This document shows positions 36,634 through 44,483 of a DNA stretch of 64,000 bases, piece by piece; the stretch's first letter is position 1, and the number at the start of each line of letters is the position of its first letter. The notes beneath the pieces were generated by a model. The model did no database searches. It was not told the DNA's origin and saw nothing but the letters and a program-made list of their open reading frames with translations. This stretch comes from Stackebrandtia endophytica (GTDB lineage Bacteria > Actinomycetota > Actinomycetes > Mycobacteriales > Micromonosporaceae). The stretch is taken from NCBI RefSeq assembly GCF_006716355.1, contig NZ_VFOW01000001.1:3782001-3846000 (forward strand). Reading direction: 5' to 3'. Both the position numbers and the translations under genes were made by a program.

Positions 36634-37506
36634 GTGGAACGCGTAACCCGGGCACAGGTGTTGTCCACGTACAAAGAGCGCGACTCGTGGTGGACGGTCT
36701 TCCTCGTCGATCCGCTCGCAGGTCGACTGCTGTGGTTGGTGTCGGCATGGCGATGGGTCACCCCCAACGTCCTCACCATCGGTGCGTTCATCCTGGGTCT
36801 GGGATCGGCCGCCGCGTTCTGGCAGGCCGGATCGGTCGACAGCGCTTGGCCGTGGCTGGCCGGCGGTGCGCTGTTGTTCCACCTGAGTTTCACGCTCGAC
36901 TGCATGGACGGCAAACTCGCCCGACTGCGCGGTGGCGGCTCGCTGTTCGGCGGCTGGCTGGACTACATCCTCGACCGGCTGCGGGTGCTGGTGTGCACCC
37001 TGGCCCTGTTCGGCGGCCAGTACACCGCCACGGGCAACGCGATCTTCCTCTACCTCGGCACCGGCGTCGTGTTCTGCGACATGTTCCGGTACCTGAATGC
37101 GCTGTACCTCAAGGAGACCCGGCAGGGCATGCGCGCCAAACTCGCCGCCGCCCGGGGCACCACCGTCGACAAGATGCAGCTGCAGGACGAGGCCCAACTG
37201 GTGCTGTCGGAGCAGTCCGACGAGCGAGCCGACGGCGCCACCGTCGTCGACGTCCAACAGTCCTTCAAGCGACGCTTCGGATGGTTCACCCGAATGCGTG
37301 ACTTCCTGGTGCGCCACAGGGTGCGGTCCCACCTGTTCTCGGGCGTGGAGTTCCAGATGGCGATCTTCATCGTCGCGCCGTTGACGACCCTGATCTTCGG
37401 CATCACGGTCGCCTCCGTCGTGCTGCTCCTACTGGTCGAGGGGGCCGTCACCTACAAGCTGTACCTGTCGGCGCGCGACGTCGACCGGCAGCTGGCGGCC
37501 CGGTGA
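36634..37506 (+). CDS. CDP-alcohol phosphotransferase family membrane enzyme
   Basis: 290 residues from GTG 36634, with GAGGAG five bases upstream. Membrane spans surround the catalytic motif DCMDGKLARLRGG ... GGWLDYILDR, which keeps all four Asp residues and the Gly of the family. Residues about 185-225 form a soluble charged insert between hydrophobic regions (KLAAARGTTVDKMQLQDEAQ). It is the first of a tight operon: its stop overlaps the cytidylyltransferase start by four bases. With that enzyme supplying a CDP-polyol, this one probably attaches the polyol-phosphate to a lipid or sugar carrier, starting a phosphopolyol polymer. The exact substrate is unknown. Confidence 0.88.
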   Translation: MERVTRAQVLSTYKERDSWWTVFLVDPLAGRLLWLVSAWRWVTPNVLTIGAFILGLGSAAAFWQAGSVDSAWPWLAGGALLFHLSFTLDCMDGKLARLRGGGSLFGGWLDYILDRLRVLVCTLALFGGQYTATGNAIFLYLGTGVVFCDMFRYLNALYLKETRQGMRAKLAAARGTTVDKMQLQDEAQLVLSEQSDERADGATVVDVQQSFKRRFGWFTRMRDFLVRHRVRSHLFSGVEFQMAIFIVAPLTTLIFGITVASVVLLLLVEGAVTYKLYLSARDVDRQLAAR

Positions 37507-38222
37507 CCACCTCGGCGATTGCGGTCCTGCTCGCCGGCGGGATCGGGTCACGTATGGGCGCCGACCAGCCGAAGCAGTTCTTGAGGGTTGCCGGACGCGA
37601 ACTGCTGGCACACACCGTCGACGTGTTCGAGGCCTGCGACCGGGTGGACCAGATCCGGCTCTACCTGCCCGCCACCCACCGCTCCGCCGCCACCGACCTC
37701 GTCGACCGGTACGGCTACCGCAAGGTCACCGTGATCGGAGAGGGCGGAACCGACCGGGCCGGTTCGGTCCGGTGCGCGCTGGCCGACCTCGTCGATCAGC
37801 CCGACGACCGCAAGATCCTGGTGCACGACGCCGTCCGGCCGCTGGTGGACGTCGCCACCGTCACCGAATGTGTGAACCTGCTCGACAGGGTGTCGGCCTT
37901 GACGGTGGCCGTTCCGAGCACCGACACTATTCTGGACGTCGACTCCGGTTCATCTTTGCCGACGGTGTCCGGTATCCCCGACCGTTCCCGGATGTGGCGT
38001 TGCCAGACACCGCAAGGGTTCCGGTTGGGTGTGCTGGCGCGGGCTCACCGAGCGGCCGCCGCCGACCCCGACTTCACCCCGACCGACGACGGTGGAGTGG
38101 TTCGGCGTTACCTGCCGGAGGTCCCCATCGCGGTGGTCGACGGCGGGGAGCTCAACATCAAGGTCACCCACCCGGTGGACCTGCGACTCGCCGAGTCACT
38201 GCTGCGGGACAGGACACTGTAG
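37503..38222 (+). CDS. IspD/TarI-type cytidylyltransferase
   Basis: 239 residues, the usual family length. The CTP-binding loop is LLAGGIGSRMGADQPKQF, the middle motif ILVHDAVRPLV, then RCQTPQGFRLGVL, and the closing ELNIKVTHPVDLRLAE is typical. The family includes IspD (methylerythritol phosphate) and TarI/Bcs1 (ribitol-5-phosphate). The position between a CDP-alcohol phosphotransferase and a TagF-like polymerase argues for activating a polyol phosphate for a cell-wall polymer, rather than isoprenoid synthesis. Sequence alone does not decide. GTG start overlapping the previous stop (GTGA) indicates coupling. Confidence 0.85.
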   Translation: MTTSAIAVLLAGGIGSRMGADQPKQFLRVAGRELLAHTVDVFEACDRVDQIRLYLPATHRSAATDLVDRYGYRKVTVIGEGGTDRAGSVRCALADLVDQPDDRKILVHDAVRPLVDVATVTECVNLLDRVSALTVAVPSTDTILDVDSGSSLPTVSGIPDRSRMWRCQTPQGFRLGVLARAHRAAAADPDFTPTDDGGVVRRYLPEVPIAVVDGGELNIKVTHPVDLRLAESLLRDRTL

Positions 38223-39896
38223 ATGCGTCAACTGCTCACCAAGCTGGTCGGTACGGCACTGCCGTACGGACTTCCGGTCGCCTCCGTGGCGGCCTTCCTC
38301 CTGGTGCCCAACCCGTGGCCGGGATTCCTGCTGGCCGCTGCGACGCTGCTGTGGGGATTCTGGCGGTGGCGACTGGACGGCCTGGGGGAGTTCCTGCTCG
38401 GGCGGGTTCTGGTCGTGGCGGCGTTGTTGATCGGCTTCGCCGACGGAAGCTACAGCGGCTTGACCGACCGACCGGTCGGCATCGGCGTCGCCGAAGCCAT
38501 CAGCGGAACCCTGTTGCTGGCGCTCATCGCGTTCGAACCCCGGCTGGTGGTCGCGCTGTCGACCCGGCGACTGGCCACCGAGAACCTGCCGGTGCGGCGA
38601 GGCCCCGGGGAGAAGTGGATCAACCCGCGCAGCGCCTACCTGTTGACCTCGGCGCTCACCATCGGATTCTGGTTGACCGCCGTCACCGGTGTCGACCCGT
38701 GGATCCTCACCGGGGCCTGTGCCGTCGCCACCGTCGGCTTCGCCGGCGCCACCGTCGGCGCCTGGTACCTGCGTCGCCGTCGCCCCCACGCCGGCGACGT
38801 CGGAGTCGTCGCCGCGGTCCGGCAACACCGGCCCAGGTTCGCGGTGCACTTCGCCGCGCCGCCGGGGTCGGAGTACCAACTCCTGATGTGGCTGCCCTAT
38901 TTCGACCGGATCGGCGACCCTTACGTCGTCATCCTGCGGGACCGGGCCTTCCTGCCGACGATGGCGGCGGTGACCGCTGCGCCGGTGGTGGTGGCTCCGG
39001 GGATCGCCGACGTCGAATCCGTGATGGTCGACGGTATCCGCGCGGTGTTCTACGTCAACAACAGCATGCAGAACACCCAGTGCGTGCGGTTCGCCGAGTA
39101 CACCCACGTTCAGTTGATGCACGGCGACAGCGACAAGCCCGCCAGCTACAACCCGATCAGCGCCATGTACGACCGGATCTTCGTGGCCGGACAGGCCGGC
39201 ATCGACCGGTATCACCGCCACGGCATCGACATCCCGACCGAGAAGTTCCGCATCGTCGGGCACCCGCAGGCCGCCCGGGTACTGGTGCCCGGCGGTGCCC
39301 GTCCCGCCGATCGGCCGCCGGTCCTGTTGTACGCGCCGACCTGGACCGGACTGTCGTCCGACGCCAACTTCTGTTCGTTGCCCATCGCCGAGCGCATCTG
39401 CCGGACCGCGCTGGAGCGGGGCGCCACCGTCATCGTCCGGCCGCACCCCTACACCCGGCGCAATCCGGCGGCGGCCCGGCAACTGGACGCGGTGGAGCAG
39501 CTGCTCGCCGCCGACGCCGCGCAATCGGGCCGCGATCACAAGTACGGCAAGGTCACCAGCGAACAGATGTCGCTGATCGACTGCATCAACGCCGCCGACG
39601 TGATGGTCTGTGACGTCTCCGGTGCCGCCTCCGACTGGCTGTACTCGGAGAAGCCGTTCGCGATCACCGACATGACCGGCGTGGGCGCCGGCCTGGTCGA
39701 CGAGTTCCCGTTGGCGCAGGCCGCCTATCCGGTCGACCGTGACGCCGGCAACCTGAGCCGGGTGTACGACCTGCTGTTGGACTCCGACCCGTTGGCGCAG
39801 GCACGTCACAAGATGAAGCAGTACTACATGGGTGAGTTCGCGCCCGGCGAGTACGAGGAGGGGTTCCTGGAAGCCGCCCGCGACTGCTACCGCTGA
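38223..39896 (+). CDS. TagF-like CDP-polyol phosphotransferase with N-terminal membrane domain
   Basis: 557 residues, starting directly after the cytidylyltransferase stop. The first ~190 residues contain about six hydrophobic spans (VASVAAFLLV, LLGRVLVVAALLIGFA, AYLLTSALTIGFWLTAV and others). The remainder is a GT-B fold of the CDP-glycerol glycerophosphotransferase family: VNNSMQN, HVQLMHGDSDKPASYNP (catalytic-type His), LLYAPTWTGL, IVRPHPYTRR and DVMVCDVSGAASDWLYSEKP. These enzymes polymerise glycerol- or ribitol-phosphate in teichoic acids, working at the inner membrane face. The fused membrane part is unlike Bacillus TagF, which uses amphipathic helices. It completes the three-gene operon. 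Confidence 0.88.
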   Translation: MRQLLTKLVGTALPYGLPVASVAAFLLVPNPWPGFLLAAATLLWGFWRWRLDGLGEFLLGRVLVVAALLIGFADGSYSGLTDRPVGIGVAEAISGTLLLALIAFEPRLVVALSTRRLATENLPVRRGPGEKWINPRSAYLLTSALTIGFWLTAVTGVDPWILTGACAVATVGFAGATVGAWYLRRRRPHAGDVGVVAAVRQHRPRFAVHFAAPPGSEYQLLMWLPYFDRIGDPYVVILRDRAFLPTMAAVTAAPVVVAPGIADVESVMVDGIRAVFYVNNSMQNTQCVRFAEYTHVQLMHGDSDKPASYNPISAMYDRIFVAGQAGIDRYHRHGIDIPTEKFRIVGHPQAARVLVPGGARPADRPPVLLYAPTWTGLSSDANFCSLPIAERICRTALERGATVIVRPHPYTRRNPAAARQLDAVEQLLAADAAQSGRDHKYGKVTSEQMSLIDCINAADVMVCDVSGAASDWLYSEKPFAITDMTGVGAGLVDEFPLAQAAYPVDRDAGNLSRVYDLLLDSDPLAQARHKMKQYYMGEFAPGEYEEGFLEAARDCYR

Positions 39897-40132
39897 GATG
39901 CGGGGGGCATTCCCCACGCGTGGATCGGATCGTGGGCGGTGAAGACCGCGTCGAACAGGTCTCGGTTGGTTCCGGGCACCCGTGACACCGCGATGAGTGC
40001 GGTGTCCGAGTCGGTGCCGGGAAAGCGGTCCCGGGCGATGACGAGGTCGGTCAGGTCATGGCCTAACCGGTCAATCTGTGACAAACCTGGCGGGGCTGGA
40101 TGTCTGACCAAGATCGTCAGCCGTGTGGTCAT
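39887..40132 (-). CDS. small convergent hypothetical protein
   Basis: 81 residues; GGAG lies about ten bases before ATG 40132. The product, beginning MTTRLTILVRHPAPPGLSQI, has a plausible composition and alternating strands (DLVIARDRFPGTDSDTALIA), but I recognise no family. Its last ten bases overlap the end of the TagF-like gene on the other strand. It could be the surviving N-terminal part of a larger enzyme. A GC-rich inverted repeat near 39898-39918 may end both genes. Confidence 0.4.
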   Translation of the reverse strand: MTTRLTILVRHPAPPGLSQIDRLGHDLTDLVIARDRFPGTDSDTALIAVSRVPGTNRDLFDAVFTAHDPIHAWGMPPASQR

Positions 40133-40556
40133 CCACAGGTTTCTCCGACAACGCCCGGTTGGCCCCCGATGACGCGACCGGACACCTCGGTCGTGAGCTG
40201 GGGATGCCGTCCTGGGGGCATCGAGCCATATAACTTGCTGGGTTAACAGTGGCCGGCTACCTCACCGACCGCACGCGAACAGTTGATCAACGAGAAGGGG
40301 TATTGTCGGATTCCGCGTGATAAACCCTGTCGTTGTGTTGGTCGAGTCGAGCGGCGCGGCGTGGACATGACATCCCCGCGTCGCACGGCAACGGCGCCTG
40401 ACGCGGATTCGTGACGGCCCACCGCCGTATTCAGCGTTTTCGAGCGGGATCGTCCACCACGGCCGAATGCCGGACACACTGACACGACACAGGCATCTGA
40501 AAGGTCCCGCCAATGGTGGTGGGTCAAACGAAACGTTCCAAAGCCAAGGAGAGATC
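40133..40556 (+). other. long leader region of the phosphonate operon
   Basis: No gene supported. A short hairpin, GATGCC/GGCATC, sits near 40202-40221, followed by an AT-richer patch (ATATAACTTG, GGGTTAACAG) that may hold the promoter. The operon start codon is TTG 40557 with AGGAG (40547-40551) five bases upstream. The frame stays open back to 40467, but those codons read as non-coding. Confidence 0.4.
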
Positions 40557-41867
40557 TTGTCGAGCAAGCCCACCGTTTACGTGGGGATGAGCGCCGACCT
40601 CGTCCACCCCGGCCATATCAACATTCTCCAGAAGGCGGCTGAACTGGGTGACGTCACGATCGGTCTGTTGACCGATGCGGCGATCGCCAGCTACAAGCGG
40701 CTACCCCACATGACCTACCAGCAGCGCCGGGCAGTGGTGGAGAACATCAAGGGCGTGACGGCGGTGGTGCCGCAGGAGACCCTGGACTACGTCGCGAATC
40801 TGCGCGATCTGAAGCCGAACTTCGTCGTTCACGGTGACGACTGGCGCACCGGGGTGCAGGCGCAGACCCGGCAGCGCGCCATCGACGCCTTGGCCGAGTG
40901 GGGCGGTGAACTCGTCGAGGTCGAATACACCGAAGGCATCTCCTCCACCCAGCTGAACCGGTCGGTGAAGGAGGTCGGCACCACCCCCAACGTGCGGTTG
41001 TCCCGGCTTCGTCGCCTGATCGAGAACAAGCCGCTGGTGCGGATCCTGGAGTCGCACTCCGGCCTCACCGGACTCATCATCGAGACCGCCACCGCCGAGC
41101 ACGAGGGCCGCAAGGTCGAGTTCGACGGCATGTGGTCGTCCTCGCTGACCGACTCGACGGCCCGCGGCAAGCCCGACATCGAGCTGGTCGACCTCAACTC
41201 GCGGCTGCAGACCATCAACGACCTGTTCGAGGTCACCACCAAGCCGCTCATCTACGACGGCGACACCGGCGGTAAGCCGGAGCACTTCTCCTACACCGTG
41301 CGGTCGCTGGAGCGCCTGGGCGTCTCCGCGGTCATCATCGAGGACAAGGAGGGGCTGAAGCGCAACTCGCTCTTCGGCACCGAGGTCGCGCAGACCCAGT
41401 CCTCGATCGAGGACTTCGTGCACCGCATCCAGGTGGGCAAGAAGGCGCAGATCACCAAGGACTTCATGATCATCGCCCGGATCGAGAGCCTGATCCTGGA
41501 GCAGGGCATGGAGGACGCGGTCACCCGCGCCAAGGCCTACATCGAGGGTGGCGCCGACGGCATCATGATCCACTCGCGGCAGAAGAGTCCCGACGAGGTC
41601 TTCGAGTTCTGCGAGCGCTTCTCGAACTTCGAGAAGAAGGTTCCGCTGGTGGTGGTCCCGACCAGCTACAACACCGTCACCGAGGAGGAGTTCGCCAAGC
41701 GCGGCGTCAACGTCGTCATCTACGCCAACCAGCTGATGCGCGCCTCCTACAAGGCGATGTCCAGCGTGGCCAAGTCCATTCTGGAGAACGGCCGGTCGGC
41801 GGAGGTAGACTCCCAGATCGCCAACATCAAGGAAGCCCTGGCGATCATCCCGGAGAACGAATCGTGA
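40557..41867 (+). CDS. pepM: phosphoenolpyruvate mutase with N-terminal cytidylyltransferase domain
   Basis: 436 residues from TTG 40557, decided by a strong ribosome site. Residues 1 to about 135 are a cytidylyltransferase-like domain: [18 protein letters not shown] carries the H-x-G-H nucleotide motif. Residues about 150-436 are PEP mutase of the isocitrate-lyase superfamily: [10 protein letters not shown] near residue 261 is the E-D-K-x-G-x-K-x-N-S signature that separates mutases from lyases, with [11 protein letters not shown] earlier and [15 protein letters not shown] later. Reaction: PEP to phosphonopyruvate, the entry to nearly all natural phosphonates. The fused cytidylyltransferase suggests that the final phosphonate is activated as a CMP ester for transfer to a glycan or lipid. 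Coupled (GTGA) to the next gene. Confidence 0.93.
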   Translation: MSSKPTVYVGMSADLVHPGHINILQKAAELGDVTIGLLTDAAIASYKRLPHMTYQQRRAVVENIKGVTAVVPQETLDYVANLRDLKPNFVVHGDDWRTGVQAQTRQRAIDALAEWGGELVEVEYTEGISSTQLNRSVKEVGTTPNVRLSRLRRLIENKPLVRILESHSGLTGLIIETATAEHEGRKVEFDGMWSSSLTDSTARGKPDIELVDLNSRLQTINDLFEVTTKPLIYDGDTGGKPEHFSYTVRSLERLGVSAVIIEDKEGLKRNSLFGTEVAQTQSSIEDFVHRIQVGKKAQITKDFMIIARIESLILEQGMEDAVTRAKAYIEGGADGIMIHSRQKSPDEVFEFCERFSNFEKKVPLVVVPTSYNTVTEEEFAKRGVNVVIYANQLMRASYKAMSSVAKSILENGRSAEVDSQIANIKEALAIIPENES

Positions 41868-43000
41868 GCATCGACCCCAAACGGTTCTGCGACCACCTGA
41901 CGGCGCAGGGCGTCTCGCTGTACACCGGTGTCCCCGACAGCCTCCTCAAGCAGCTGGGCAGCCACATCATGGCGAGCCTGCCGCGTGAACAGCACGTCAT
42001 CACCGCCAACGAAGGTGCCGCCGTGGGCTTGGCCATCGGCCACTACCTGCGCACCAAGACCCCGGCCGTGGTGTACATGCAGAACTCCGGTTTCGGCAAC
42101 GTCGTCAACCCGCTGCTGAGCCTGGCCGACGCCGACGTCTACGGCATTCCGATGCTGGTCGTCGTCGGGTGGCGCGGCCAGCCCGGTGTCAAGGACGAAC
42201 CGCAGCACGTCAAGCAGGGCCGGGTTCAGCGTGAACTCGTCGAAGGCATGGACCTTCCCTGGTCGATCCTGCCGCACGACCCCGACGAAGCCGAGAAGCT
42301 CGTCGAGGAGGCTCTCGCCGAAGCGGTGGAGAAGTCCAGCCCGTACGTTCTGCTGGTGGAGAAGGGCACCTTCTCCGACGCGGCGAAACTGCCGAAGGAG
42401 GAGTCGTCGCTGCCGTCTCGGGAGGACGCGTTGATCGCGTTGACCCAGTCGGTCGGCAACGACGCCGCGATCGTGTCGACCACCGGGATGCTGAGCCGGG
42501 AACTGTTCGAGTACCGGGTCAACAACCAGCTCAACGGTGACCGCGACTTCCTGACCGTTGGCGGCATGGGCCACGCCAGCTCGATCGCGCTGGGTGTCGC
42601 CAAGGCCGACCACGACCGTGAGGTCTGGTGCTTCGACGGTGACGGCGCACTGCTGATGCACCTGGGCAGTCTCGCGGTGATCGCCGATCACGCGCCGGAC
42701 AACTACTTCCACGTCGTGTTCAACAACGGCGTCCACGACAGCGTCGGCGGCCAGCCGACGTCGATTGACAAAGTGGACATTCCGGCGATGGCCAAGGCGA
42801 TGGGGTATCGACATGCCGAGGCCACCAGTGACCTGGAATCGTTGTCACAGGCGGTCGCGCGGCTGCGCGCCGCCGGCGGCCCCTCGCTGCTGGAGTTGAA
42901 GGTCAAACCGGGTAATCGTGCCGACATCGGCCGGCCCACCCGGACTCCGGCGGAGAGCAAGGCCGCGTTCATGGCCGCTTTGGACGATCAGCGAAGCTGA
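41864..43000 (+). CDS. ppd: phosphonopyruvate decarboxylase
   Basis: 378 residues, GTG start overlapping the pepM stop by four bases. TPP-dependent decarboxylase: N-terminal pyrimidine-binding part with the glutamate in [17 protein letters not shown], and C-terminal pyrophosphate part with the GDG ... NN motif ([18 protein letters not shown] then [16 protein letters not shown]). GLSR-like [10 protein letters not shown] and [12 protein letters not shown] are family hallmarks. It removes CO2 from phosphonopyruvate to give phosphonoacetaldehyde, pulling the unfavourable mutase step forward. Length and order match known phosphonate operons. Confidence 0.93.
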   Translation: MSIDPKRFCDHLTAQGVSLYTGVPDSLLKQLGSHIMASLPREQHVITANEGAAVGLAIGHYLRTKTPAVVYMQNSGFGNVVNPLLSLADADVYGIPMLVVVGWRGQPGVKDEPQHVKQGRVQRELVEGMDLPWSILPHDPDEAEKLVEEALAEAVEKSSPYVLLVEKGTFSDAAKLPKEESSLPSREDALIALTQSVGNDAAIVSTTGMLSRELFEYRVNNQLNGDRDFLTVGGMGHASSIALGVAKADHDREVWCFDGDGALLMHLGSLAVIADHAPDNYFHVVFNNGVHDSVGGQPTSIDKVDIPAMAKAMGYRHAEATSDLESLSQAVARLRAAGGPSLLELKVKPGNRADIGRPTRTPAESKAAFMAALDDQRS

Positions 43001-43005
43001 ACCGT

Positions 43006-43050
43006 CGTCAGGCGTGGCCGCGACGGACTCCGTCGCGGCCACGCCTGACG
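43006..43050 (+). terminator. very strong hairpin inside the phosphonate operon
   Basis: A perfect 21-bp stem (43006-43026 with 43030-43050) and a three-base loop, five bases after the ppd stop and 66 bases before the reductase start. There is no U-run. It could end or attenuate transcription between ppd and the reductase, or protect the upstream mRNA. A -10-like TAGGCT at 43073-43078 downstream might give the reductase its own promoter. Confidence 0.65.
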
Positions 43051-43115
43051 GCCGACTTCCAACCGAGCCGTCTAGGCTCGCATCAACTCGAACCCCCCTG
43101 ACCGAGGAGAAGGCC

Positions 43116-44264
43116 GTGCTGCCCGCCGACCGGAACATCCGTTTCAGTGACCACGCGATCCTGGAGACCGCGCAGCTCGCCGAAGAACTCGGCGTCGCCC
43201 GGGTCCTGTTGGTGTGTGGAAAGCATGCGTTCGTCGCCTCCGGCGCTGCGGAGTGCCTGCCGGAACTGGTCAGGGTGGCGGCGGTGCGTCGGTGGAGCGA
43301 CTTTCGCGCCAACACCGATGTGGTCGACCTGATCGACGGACTTCGCCTGGTCGAGGAGTTCCAGCCGGATCTCATTCTGGGTGTCGGTGGTGGCAGCGCC
43401 ATGGACATGGCGAAACTGCTGTGCGCCTATCAGGGCATCACCGATGAGGACCGACTGCACGAGGCGATCCGTGACGGAGCACCGGTCACCGATCGTCGGT
43501 TGAAGCTCGTGTTGTCGCCGACGACCTCGGGCTCGGGCTCGGAGGCCACCCACTTCGCCGTGGTCTACATCGGCGACCAGAAGTACTCGATCGCCGGACC
43601 GGCCATGCTGCCCGACATCGTGGTCCTCGACCCGGCGTTGACGACCTCGGCCACCCCCTACCAGCGCGCCACCTCCGGGATCGACGCGGTCGCACAGGCC
43701 GTGGAGAGCCTCTGGTCGGTGGGCGGAACCGAGGCCAGTCGCGGCTTCGCGCAGCAGGCGTTGGCCGAGCTGATCCCGGCGCTGCCGGACTTCGTGAAAA
43801 CCGGTTCCGCCGAATCGGCACGGCAGATGGCGCTCGGATCGCACCTGGCGGGCCGCGCCATCGACGTCTCGAAGACGACGGCGGCGCACGCCTTGTCGTA
43901 TGGGATCACCAAAACCTACGGTCTTCCGCATGGTCACGCGGTCGCATTGACGCTGGGCGGATTCATTGCCGCCCATGCGGATGCCACGGACGACCGGTTG
44001 CAGACCGCGATTTCACCGCAGCAGCATCGGGACGCCATGGCGAAGATCCTGGCGGCCTGGGGCGCAGATAGTGCGCGTGAAGCGCGGGACGGGTTCCATA
44101 AGTTGGCCGAAGGTATCGGGCTATCGATGGATCTCGTACAAGCCGGTGTGACCACTCGTCAACAGGTTGCCGAGTTGGTGTCGAAGGTTAATCTGGAACG
44201 ACTGGGGAACAACCCGGTGCGTTTCACCCGTGAGCAGCTTGAGGATCTGGTGTTTCGATCTTAG
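43116..44264 (+). CDS. iron-containing alcohol dehydrogenase, probable phosphonoacetaldehyde reductase
   Basis: 382 residues from GTG 43116, with GAGGAGA six bases upstream. Group III Fe-ADH fold: LILGVGGGSAMDMAKLLCAY is the NAD(P) loop, SPTTSGSGSEATHFAV follows, and metal ligands lie in SGIDAVAQAVESLWS (Asp) and HALSYGITKTYGLPHGHAVA (His residues). Fe-ADHs next to pepM-ppd typically reduce phosphonoacetaldehyde to 2-hydroxyethylphosphonate (PhpC/FomC-like). No aminotransferase that would give aminoethylphosphonate is seen nearby, so hydroxyethylphosphonate is the predicted product. Function rests on family plus context. Confidence 0.85.
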   Translation: MLPADRNIRFSDHAILETAQLAEELGVARVLLVCGKHAFVASGAAECLPELVRVAAVRRWSDFRANTDVVDLIDGLRLVEEFQPDLILGVGGGSAMDMAKLLCAYQGITDEDRLHEAIRDGAPVTDRRLKLVLSPTTSGSGSEATHFAVVYIGDQKYSIAGPAMLPDIVVLDPALTTSATPYQRATSGIDAVAQAVESLWSVGGTEASRGFAQQALAELIPALPDFVKTGSAESARQMALGSHLAGRAIDVSKTTAAHALSYGITKTYGLPHGHAVALTLGGFIAAHADATDDRLQTAISPQQHRDAMAKILAAWGADSAREARDGFHKLAEGIGLSMDLVQAGVTTRQQVAELVSKVNLERLGNNPVRFTREQLEDLVFRS

Positions 44265-44483
44265 AAGTCGTCTTCATACCCGCTGTTCTGCCGCGCGACG
44301 AGGTTCAAAGACAGCTTGTCAGATCTTCTCTAGGTTGACCGCAGCCCACATTCTATAGTGGATTCGTTTCGGGGATTCGCATGGTGACCCGCTCGATCAT
44401 CATGTCGACCGACAACGCCCAAGGACGCCCTCACCAGATTGTTGGTGACCTACACCCCCTCGTCTCTCCTTGAAAGGTTCGGC

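Noticed and set aside
37772-39613. 613-codon plus-strand open frame in another phase
   Set aside because: Overlaps the IspD-like and TagF-like genes, which have clear motifs and coupled starts; the product is R/A/P-rich noise.
44335-44359. TTGACC ... TATAGT promoter-like pair before the first LicD gene
   Set aside because: The spacer is only 13 bases, too short for a standard promoter.
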